Below, piece after piece: positions 7,073 through 13,119 of a stretch of DNA of 15,543 nt. This DNA is from Caldiserica bacterium UBA646 (GTDB lineage Bacteria; Caldisericota; Caldisericia; Caldisericales; Caldisericaceae). The translations under genes and the position numbers were made by a program. Where the stretch lies: NCBI GenBank assembly GCA_002299965.1, contig DBOM01000027.1:23549-39091 (forward strand), in the 5' to 3' direction. Positions within the stretch are counted from its first letter, which is position 1. Every line of letters starts with the position of its first letter. Under the pieces are notes generated by a model, which saw nothing but the letters and a program-made list of their open reading frames with translations, did not search any database and was not told the origin of the DNA.

Positions 7073-8639
7073 TATGTTTAGCCTCCTCAACTTGCGTTAC
7101 ATCCGTAACAACTCCATCAAACTCTTCTTTTATCAGTTTTACTTCCTCAATATCTTCTGCTTTTTTTATCTCTTCCTCTTTATCAAACATCTTTTCCTCT
7201 TCAGGGGAAACAAAAGAAACTCTAAACTTTTTCACCAAAACTTTTTCCAATACTCTTTTTAATATGTCAATATTGCCCTGCTTATTAAGCATCTCAATAT
7301 AAAACTTTTTCTCCGGAATAAGCATAAGTAAGTCATCCTTAAGTTCAGCAGGCACTACTCTCGTAAGCATTGCGGCTAAAGGTGAACTCTCTTTCTTTGC
7401 CTCTCTTACTATTTCCTCCCAGTGCGACCTGACAACACCCAGTGTATCAGATCCCTCTATTGGTAGCTTTTCTTCTGGCTTGCTTTTTTCTTCCACCTCA
7501 GGCTTTTCATCAATTATGAGCTTTTCCTCTTCAGCACTCTCGCTCATCACAGCAGTTTCTTCTTCAATGCAGGAAAGTGCAGAAAGTTGAATAGGAAAAA
7601 ATGGATCAGGAAAAAATTTTAAATCATTTAATGCGTTGGCAAAAATAAAAGAAATTTTCACAAGTTTTTTCTCAGAAGTATGCCTTACCTGTTCCTTCAT
7701 TGCCTTTAAAACCTCTTGATCTCTCCTGCCAGTTAAATGTTCAAATCCAAGAATTTTACCGGTAATAAGATCCTGAAGATACATGAGAAATTCATTGATA
7801 AATACCTTGCCATCTTTACCGCTATCGCCTATCGAAGAGATAATTTGCAATACACCTCCGGAATCATTGTTAATAATGCTGTATAAAAGATTTTTTAACA
7901 CATCTTCCTCTGGAATTCCTATAAGCGATCGGACATTATCTTCACTAATCTCATCAAACATTGTTATAGATTGATCAAGAAAACTCAAAGCGTTTCGTAA
8001 TGAGCCAGATGAAAAGCGAGCAATAAGCATTGCACCGCCATCTGTAACCTTTGCCTTCTCTAACTCTGCCACTTCCTTTATTTTTCTCACAAGCCCTTCT
8101 ATTGAAATCGGCTTAAAATAAAAGCGTTCGCATCGCGAGAGAATCGTTGCTGGAAGCTTTTCAGGTACCGTTGTAGCAAGAATAAAAACCACGTTCTCTG
8201 GCGGTTCTTCTAATGTTTTTAGCAACGCATTAAATGCGAACGAAGTAAGCATATGTACTTCATCGATGATATAAACCTTATACTTTGAGGAAACAGAAAC
8301 ATACTTTACTTTCTCTCTTAAATCTCTTATTTCTTCGATGCCTCTATTTGAAGCCGCATCAATTTCAATAACATCCAAATTAGTGCCATTGGTAATAGTA
8401 AGGCATTTCTGGCATTGCATACAAGGAACTGGGGTAGGCCCATTTTCACAATTTAAACCCTTTGCAAAGATTCTCGCAAGAGAGGTTTTACCGCTTCCCT
8501 TTGGCCCTGCAAAAAGATATGCATGCCCTACTTTCTTCTGCCTCAATGCCTCTTGCAGAATTTTTACAACTGTCTTCTGCTCAACCATTTCCTCAAATAT
8601 CTGAGGTCTATACTTCCGATAAAGGGCTAAATATTTCAT
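7056..8639 (-). CDS. dnaX: DNA polymerase III clamp-loader subunit gamma/tau (DnaX)
   Basis: AAA+ ATPase of the clamp loader, which opens the beta clamp and, through the tau tail, links the loader to the replicative polymerase. Among the 527 residues are Walker A GPKGSGKT (45-52), a zinc module with C64, C73, C76 and C79, the Walker B/DEVH box (126-129), and SRC (168-170) with the arginine finger R169. Domains II-III run to about 365. A charged Glu/Lys-rich linker (about 370-400) follows, then a C-terminal domain starting near VVRSHWEEIV, as in Gram-positive-type DnaX proteins. The Glu/Lys-rich end overlaps ybaB. No ribosome site precedes the ATG; instead a -10 box ends six bases before it, suggesting a leaderless transcript. 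I saw no in-frame slippery site placed so as to make a short gamma form. Confidence 0.97.
   Translation of the reverse strand: MKYLALYRKYRPQIFEEMVEQKTVVKILQEALRQKKVGHAYLFAGPKGSGKTSLARIFAKGLNCENGPTPVPCMQCQKCLTITNGTNLDVIEIDAASNRGIEEIRDLREKVKYVSVSSKYKVYIIDEVHMLTSFAFNALLKTLEEPPENVVFILATTVPEKLPATILSRCERFYFKPISIEGLVRKIKEVAELEKAKVTDGGAMLIARFSSGSLRNALSFLDQSITMFDEISEDNVRSLIGIPEEDVLKNLLYSIINNDSGGVLQIISSIGDSGKDGKVFINEFLMYLQDLITGKILGFEHLTGRRDQEVLKAMKEQVRHTSEKKLVKISFIFANALNDLKFFPDPFFPIQLSALSCIEEETAVMSESAEEEKLIIDEKPEVEEKSKPEEKLPIEGSDTLGVVRSHWEEIVREAKKESSPLAAMLTRVVPAELKDDLLMLIPEKKFYIEMLNKQGNIDILKRVLEKVLVKKFRVSFVSPEEEKMFDKEEEIKKAEDIEEVKLIKEEFDGVVTDVTQVEEAKHNEKHE
7082..7087 (-). promoter_or_regulatory. Ribosome binding site deciding the ybaB start
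   Basis: AGGAGG on the minus strand lies nine bases before the ATG at 7072. It sits inside the last codons of dnaX and overlaps the codons right after a competing TTG, so it argues for the ATG and against the longer TTG-initiated form. Confidence 0.7.
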
Positions 8640-8645
8640 ATTTTT

Positions 8646-8673
8646 ATTATAATTAAATTCATAAAAAACTCAA
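8646..8673 (-). promoter_or_regulatory. Predicted promoter for leaderless dnaX transcript
   Basis: On the minus strand, TTGAGT (8668-8673) is followed after 16 bases by a perfect TATAAT (8646-8651). With standard -10 spacing, the +1 base falls at 8639, the A of the dnaX ATG. No Shine-Dalgarno sequence is visible before that ATG, which agrees with a leaderless message. It lies in the 56-base gap between mscS and dnaX. The transcription start has not been measured. Confidence 0.6.
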
Positions 8674-8695
8674 TTTAAAAATATGTTCAGGGCGT

Positions 8696-9757
8696 TTATT
8701 TGCCATTATTTTTACCCATATAAATAACTTGAGTGGGATATGCAAAGCTGATACCTCTTTTTCCAAATTCCTCAATAATTTTAAGATTGAATTCGTTCTG
8801 AATATTTACGTATTTTAAATAATCCCTATCAGAGACGTAGTACACTACTTCAAAATTGAGACTAAAATCGCCGAAAGAAATGAAAGGCGCTCTATCAAAG
8901 GTAGCATTTTCAATTTCGTCTATAATGGATTTTATTATAATTGGAATTTCTTTAAGCAGCACAAGTGGCGTTTCATAGACTACTCCTATGCGGAAAACTA
9001 CTCTTCTTTGTGTCATTCTTCGATAATTTCGAACACTTGTCCCAATAAGATCTGCATTTGAAACAATAATTTCTTCTCCGCTTAAACTTTTAACTCGTGT
9101 TGATTTTAACCCTATTCGATCAACAGTCCCAGAAAAATCGCTGAATGCTATAAAATCGCCTTCCTCAAAAGGTTTGTCAAGAACAATTGTAAAATAACTA
9201 AAAAGATCACCCAACACTGTTTGAGCAGCAAGAGCTACTGCAATACCTCCAATGCCGAGACCAGTAAGCAGGGTAGATATATTGATGTTTAAATTGTTTA
9301 AGAGTAGTAAAAAACCAAAAACATACACTATGAATTTGGCAAATTTCGATATTCCTTTTACTGACCGGGCCGTTACGCTGATATCTTCTTTTCTTATATA
9401 TTGTTCGGCCACCAAATCTATTACCTTTAAAAGAATATACACCACATACAATACAACAATCACCTTTAATGAAGTAAGACAAAGAACTTTCATACTATCA
9501 CTCAAAGTAAGCGCAAAAATACTTGCATACAAAACTACTATATAAAACATAGGAATAGATTTTCTAAAGAAAATTATGATCAAATCATCCAGAATGCTTT
9601 TTGTAGCTTTCGCTTTCGCCTCCAATCTTCGAAGTACAAACCTATCAACTATTTTTATCACAAGCACGGCTATTAGAAAAACCAATAAAACCGAAAAATA
9701 TCTTGCAATGGTATTATTATGAAATGTAAGCTGCAGAAATGTTTTTACCTGTTCCAT
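8696..9757 (-). CDS. Small-conductance mechanosensitive channel, MscS family
   Basis: Inner-membrane channel that opens under membrane tension to release solutes on osmotic downshift. The 353 residues show about four hydrophobic segments (about 19-37, 66-84, 95-115, 140-155). The pore-lining helix is the glycine/alanine-rich GLGIGGIAVALAAQTVLGD (166-184), the MscS signature. The beta domain follows, with DKPFEEGDFI (194-203), the usual GTVDRIGLKSTRV (210-222) and NADLIGTSVRNY (234-245). The alpha/beta C-terminal domain completes the protein. The N-terminus is longer than in E. coli MscS (286 residues), giving at least one extra TM, as in YnaI/YkuT-type relatives. A strong AAGGAGGG site lies ten bases before the ATG. 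Family identity is firm; which subfamily is uncertain. Confidence 0.94.
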   Translation of the reverse strand: MEQVKTFLQLTFHNNTIARYFSVLLVFLIAVLVIKIVDRFVLRRLEAKAKATKSILDDLIIIFFRKSIPMFYIVVLYASIFALTLSDSMKVLCLTSLKVIVVLYVVYILLKVIDLVAEQYIRKEDISVTARSVKGISKFAKFIVYVFGFLLLLNNLNINISTLLTGLGIGGIAVALAAQTVLGDLFSYFTIVLDKPFEEGDFIAFSDFSGTVDRIGLKSTRVKSLSGEEIIVSNADLIGTSVRNYRRMTQRRVVFRIGVVYETPLVLLKEIPIIIKSIIDEIENATFDRAPFISFGDFSLNFEVVYYVSDRDYLKYVNIQNEFNLKIIEEFGKRGISFAYPTQVIYMGKNNGK

Positions 9758-9810
9758 ATAAATTATTCCCTCCTTTGATTATTTTTGCTCAAAATCCGAA
9801 CTCAACTTAC

Positions 9811-9838
9811 ATTATGAATAAATTCTCCTTAAAGTCAA
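9811..9838 (-). promoter_or_regulatory. Predicted promoter for mscS
   Basis: On the minus strand, TTGACT (9833-9838) is followed after 16 bases by CATAAT (9811-9816); each box matches the consensus at five of six positions. Predicted initiation near 9804 gives a leader of about 47 bases containing the mscS ribosome site. It faces away from the threonine aldolase promoter. Confidence 0.5.
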
Positions 9839-9840
9839 CT

Positions 9841-9895
9841 TGTCAGAATAAAAATTTTTATTGTTTTGAAATACATTTCACTCTTGACTCTGACA
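9841..9895. promoter_or_regulatory. Possible shared operator between divergent promoters
   Basis: Between the two facing -35 boxes lies a perfect 16-bp palindrome of A and T only (9847-9862). An inverted pair, TGTCAGA (9841-9847) and TCTGACA (9889-9895), flanks the region; its right arm overlaps the plus-strand -35 box by one base and its left arm lies just outside the minus-strand -35 box. This could be an operator, an UP-like element or a chance feature of AT-rich DNA. Confidence 0.3.
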
Positions 9896-9912
9896 CTATA
9901 TTATCATACTAT
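9884..9912 (+). promoter_or_regulatory. Predicted promoter for threonine aldolase / MFS pair
   Basis: TTGACT (9884-9889) is followed after 17 bases by TACTAT (9907-9912), with the -10 box keeping the TA and final T. Predicted initiation near 9919 leaves a leader of about 18 bases holding AGGAGG (9926-9931), five bases before the ATG at 9937. Confidence 0.5.
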
Positions 9913-9936
9913 AGATAAAAGGTCTAGGAGGATATC

Positions 9937-10971
9937 ATGTTGGCTAAAAAATCATTTGCAAGCGATAATAACGCGCCTGTCCACCCGCGTATCTTAAAAG
10001 CAATAAGAAATGCGAATCAAGGAGATTATATTGCCTATGGAGACGATCCTTACACTGAAAAAGCTGTAGAAAAATTCAAAGAGCATTTCGGAAAAAATAT
10101 CGATGTATATTTCATGCTTACAGGTACTGGAGCGAATGTACTTGGATTAAAAACCGTTACTGACTCGTTCAATTCCATCATTACAGCAGAAACAGCACAT
10201 ATAAACATAGATGAGTGCGGAGCCCCTGAGAAATTCACGGGATGCAAGCTCATTACCATTCCAACCGCAAACGGGAAAATCACAGTAGCTGAAATAAAAA
10301 AGCTTATGCACGGAATAGGCGATGCTCACCATTCGCAACCAAGGGTTGTGTCAATTACTCAAAGCACCGAAATGGGCACTGTATATAAGAAAAAAGAGAT
10401 CGAAGAGGTAGCAAACTTTGCCCATAAAAACAGTATGATTCTTCATATGGATGGCGCAAGAATTGCAAATGCAGCAGCTTCATTAAGCATGGGTTTTAAA
10501 AAGCTTACAACAGACACAGGCGTGGACATCCTTTCCTTTGGTGGCACCAAAAACGGCATGATGCTCGGTGAAGCAGTTATCTTCTTTAATAAAGAAATAT
10601 CAGAAAATTTTAAATTCATAAGAAAACAAGGGGCACAACTTTTCTCGAAAATGCGCTATATCTCTGCACAATTTATAGAATACTTATCCAATGACCTCTG
10701 GCTAGAGAATGCAACTCATGCAAATGAGATGGCAAAGATTTTAGAAAAAGAAATAAGAAAAATAGATAAAATAAAAATCACCCAACCAGTTGAAGCAAAT
10801 GGAATTTTCGCCATTGTACCTAAAAAATATATTCCCAGTTTACAAAAAAAATCCTTTTTCTACATATGGAATGAAGAAAAAGGAGAAGTAAGATGGATGA
10901 CTTCTTTTAATACAACCAGAGCAGATGTACACGACTTTGTAGAAAGCATAAAAGAAGTATTGAGAAAGTAG
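9937..10971 (+). CDS. Low-specificity threonine aldolase-type PLP enzyme
   Basis: Fold-type I pyridoxal-phosphate enzyme of the beta-eliminating lyase / threonine aldolase family, expected to cleave L-threonine or L-allo-threonine to glycine and acetaldehyde in the cytosol. The length of 344 residues is usual. It opens with SFASDNNAPVHPRIL, where the family has the F-x-SD-x-x-x-x-x-x-P start. The cofactor loop is TGTGANVLGL (62-71). H88 is the likely ring-stacking residue. MDGARIANAA (171-180) has D172 for the pyridine nitrogen and R175 nearby, and SFGGTKNG (200-207) has the Schiff-base lysine K205. All key residues are present. The stereochemical preference cannot be read from sequence. A strong ribosome site supports the start. 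It is followed after 68 bases by a transporter gene on the same strand, with no terminator seen between them. Confidence 0.9.
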   Translation: MLAKKSFASDNNAPVHPRILKAIRNANQGDYIAYGDDPYTEKAVEKFKEHFGKNIDVYFMLTGTGANVLGLKTVTDSFNSIITAETAHINIDECGAPEKFTGCKLITIPTANGKITVAEIKKLMHGIGDAHHSQPRVVSITQSTEMGTVYKKKEIEEVANFAHKNSMILHMDGARIANAAASLSMGFKKLTTDTGVDILSFGGTKNGMMLGEAVIFFNKEISENFKFIRKQGAQLFSKMRYISAQFIEYLSNDLWLENATHANEMAKILEKEIRKIDKIKITQPVEANGIFAIVPKKYIPSLQKKSFFYIWNEEKGEVRWMTSFNTTRADVHDFVESIKEVLRK

Positions 10972-11039
10972 TCAAGAAAAATCTCTAAAAAAATTTACTT
11001 TAAAAATAGATACTAAAAAAACAGAAAGAAGAATGAGAG

Positions 11040-12338
11040 ATGAAAAAAAGTAATATCGGTTTCGTGTTTCTTATACTTATAACTATCTTTTTAACTGCAG
11101 ACCAAGCGGCACTAATTCCTAACTACCTTCTGATTGAAAAAGAATTTGGGATAACACATGCTCAAATGGGAATTGTCAGTTCGGTTTTTATCATAATTGG
11201 AGCACTGGCAACTCTACTATGGGGATATTTAACAGATAAATATTCACGAAAAAAGCTCCTTATAATAGGAACTTTAATGGGAGAGATTCCTTGTTTTCTA
11301 ACTGCATTTGTAAATAATTATGCTCAGCTATTCACCATAAGAGCGGCAACAGGTTTGGGGATTGGCATGATACTGCCAGTGTCTTTGTCTCTGCTTGGCG
11401 ATTACTTTCCTTCTAAAGAAAGAGGAAAGGGAAACGGGTGGCTCCTATTTGCAACCGGGGTTGGATATCTATTTGGAGCAGGTATAGCCGGGATCATTGG
11501 ACCAAGATTCAATTGGAGATACACCTTTATTATTGTCGCCATACCAAATCTCTTCTTACTTCCTTTGTTCTACCGTTTTGTAAAAGAACCAAAAAGAGGA
11601 GAAGGGGAAGCAGAAGTTAAAGAGCTATTAAAATCGGGAGTCATCTACAACTATACGGCAAAATTGTCTGATTTTAAGAAAGCTATAACCATAAAAACGA
11701 ATCTATTTTTGAATCTCCAGAGTTTCTTTGGATGCTTGCCATTTGGGATACTTTCGAGCTGGGTTATAACATTTTTTGCTCAGGAAAAAGGATTTTCCAT
11801 TCCTCTGGCTACTGCGCTTATGATGAGCTTTATTGGGATAAGAGTGGTTGGAAATGTTATGGGAGGATATTTAGGCGATTATTTGTGCAAAAAAAGAATT
11901 GCATACCGTACAATACTCTGTATATTTTCAATCTTCTTAGGTATACCGTTCATTATTGGTGCTATAAAATATCAAACTCCCTCTCCCCCCGTTTTTTACC
12001 AGATTCTGCCGCTCTTTTTTATTGGAAGTCTTGGAGCAGTTATTCCATCTATAGCCGGCCCTAATGCCAGAGCTATTCTTTTAGATACAAATGTGCCTGA
12101 AAATCGCGGAACAATTTTTTCCGTTGCCAATCTCACAGATATCATAGGGGGAGGTATTGGTCCTCTCGTTGGAGGAATTCTCGCTGATAAGTATGGCCTT
12201 TCCTCCACACTTATTATCGCTACACTTTTCTGGATACCATGTGCTATACTTTGGATTCCACTGCTAAGAACCGTTCCCTTAGATATGGACACCGTAAAGA
12301 AAAAAATGAAAGAGCGTTCAAATCTCCTTAGATTGTAA
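11040..12338 (+). CDS. Major facilitator superfamily transporter
   Basis: Secondary transporter with about 12 TM helices over 432 residues, in the cytoplasmic membrane. The first half has the MFS motif A between TM2 and TM3 as GYLTDKYSRKK (62-72). An acidic residue (D21) lies in TM1, followed by ATGLGIGMILPVSLSLLGDYF and a short central cytoplasmic loop rich in Glu, Lys and Arg around 180-200. The second half repeats a motif A-like GYLGDYLCKKR and ends with GGILADKYG. The general layout resembles spinster-like and sugar-phosphate-type MFS members, but I cannot name a substrate. The ribosome site is weak. An overlapping ATG at 11033 is out of frame and stops within seven codons. Position after the aldolase gene suggests, but does not show, a link to amino-acid export or uptake. 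Confidence 0.9.
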   Translation: MKKSNIGFVFLILITIFLTADQAALIPNYLLIEKEFGITHAQMGIVSSVFIIIGALATLLWGYLTDKYSRKKLLIIGTLMGEIPCFLTAFVNNYAQLFTIRAATGLGIGMILPVSLSLLGDYFPSKERGKGNGWLLFATGVGYLFGAGIAGIIGPRFNWRYTFIIVAIPNLFLLPLFYRFVKEPKRGEGEAEVKELLKSGVIYNYTAKLSDFKKAITIKTNLFLNLQSFFGCLPFGILSSWVITFFAQEKGFSIPLATALMMSFIGIRVVGNVMGGYLGDYLCKKRIAYRTILCIFSIFLGIPFIIGAIKYQTPSPPVFYQILPLFFIGSLGAVIPSIAGPNARAILLDTNVPENRGTIFSVANLTDIIGGGIGPLVGGILADKYGLSSTLIIATLFWIPCAILWIPLLRTVPLDMDTVKKKMKERSNLLRL

Positions 12339-12459
12339 AGATCTTTTTATAGTTGCCTCACAAGAAAAATTCCCTGGTAATCTCAGTTTTTTGTATATCT
12401 TTAAATTTTAAGTTAGGCAAGTTGTTAAGACAGAGTGCGCGATAAAGAAAGATAAACTG

Positions 12460-13119
12460 CTATAAAAATAAAAGATGAGTTTTATTTCTAAAAATTCTTC
12501 CAAACCAAATATTCAGGAATATTATACTAGCACTAACAACTGCAACAATAGCCCCCCAGAATAATGCAAAATCAGCAAAAAAAGATACAGGGAACATCCG
12601 TATTAATACTGCATTTTCGGGAAGAAGCCAAAAATCATTTCTAAAAAGAATCTTATGAAACAGCGTAAAAGTAAAATCAAAATTCACGACAATCGCAGTG
12701 CTAATAAATAAAACAAAAATTAAAGTGCCAACTGCAGCACGTTGGAAAAGAACTCTTCTATCTCTTAATAATAAAATAAGAATAAAACTAACAATAAACA
12801 AAGCGAATAAAATGAACAACGCCATTTGCATAACATTTTTTACATCATACATATGGGTAATTTCTCGCTGGGAGAAAAAACCTTCAATAGTATTGCCCTC
12901 CATATCTGTTATATAAAGAGGTTTTTCACTGAAAAAATTATGAACAATTTGTCCCGCATAACTGGAGTATTGAGAATTAGAAAATCCTGAAAACAAAGCT
13001 ATATTTTGTTTTTCAAACTCATAAGAATAAAAATATCTGTTAAACAAAAGAGAAAAAAAACTTCCAAGAATAATAACAATTGCAATTGAAACAATTCCTG
13101 CTAATTTTAAAAATTTCAT
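12460..13119 (-). CDS. lit: TIGR01906/DUF1461 membrane protein, candidate Lit transacylase
   Basis: Integral membrane protein of 219 residues matching the TIGR01906 family. Characterised members (Lit) move an acyl chain within the lipidated N-terminal cysteine of lipoproteins, making the lyso-form. Four TM segments are visible (about 6-28, 97-118, 127-147, 184-208). An outer loop (29-95) carries SQREITHMYDVK with H89. A second outer stretch (148-183) carries FHKILFRNDFWLLPENAVLIRMFP with H155. Two histidines at comparable positions are, as I recall, the catalytic residues of characterised Lit proteins; that match is from memory. The ATG overlaps the stop of the upstream helicase (ATGA) and has AAGGAG eight bases before it, so the two are translated from one message. 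Family confidence is high; the transacylase function is inference. Confidence 0.75.
   Translation of the reverse strand: MKFLKLAGIVSIAIVIILGSFFSLLFNRYFYSYEFEKQNIALFSGFSNSQYSSYAGQIVHNFFSEKPLYITDMEGNTIEGFFSQREITHMYDVKNVMQMALFILFALFIVSFILILLLRDRRVLFQRAAVGTLIFVLFISTAIVVNFDFTFTLFHKILFRNDFWLLPENAVLIRMFPVSFFADFALFWGAIVAVVSASIIFLNIWFGRIFRNKTHLLFL

Noticed and set aside
7161..7167. A run of seven A on the dnaX coding strand, in phase for a -1 ribosomal slip (ATA AAA AAA), as in dnaX frameshifting elsewhere.
   Set aside because: It lies only about 30 codons from the dnaX end, and the -1 frame stops after a few codons, so it would barely shorten the protein and could not yield a gamma-like form.
7489..7494. 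A6-G run in the middle of the dnaX linker region (minus strand), resembling the E. coli A-AAA-AAG slippery heptamer.
   Set aside because: The reading phase is wrong for the heptamer (codons GAA AAA AGC), and I see no clear upstream stimulatory ribosome-like site.
9207..9482. A 91-codon open frame on the same strand as mscS in another frame.
   Set aside because: It is fully inside the conserved mscS pore and TM coding region and resembles no family; it is a frame shadow.
12339..12459. Gap between the convergent MFS and Lit-like genes, searched for a bidirectional terminator; a short CTG/CAG pair before T6 (about 12374-12392) and the AAAGATCTTT palindrome were seen.
   Set aside because: The stem is only three base pairs with bulged A/T pairing outside it, and the palindrome has no loop; neither is a convincing terminator.
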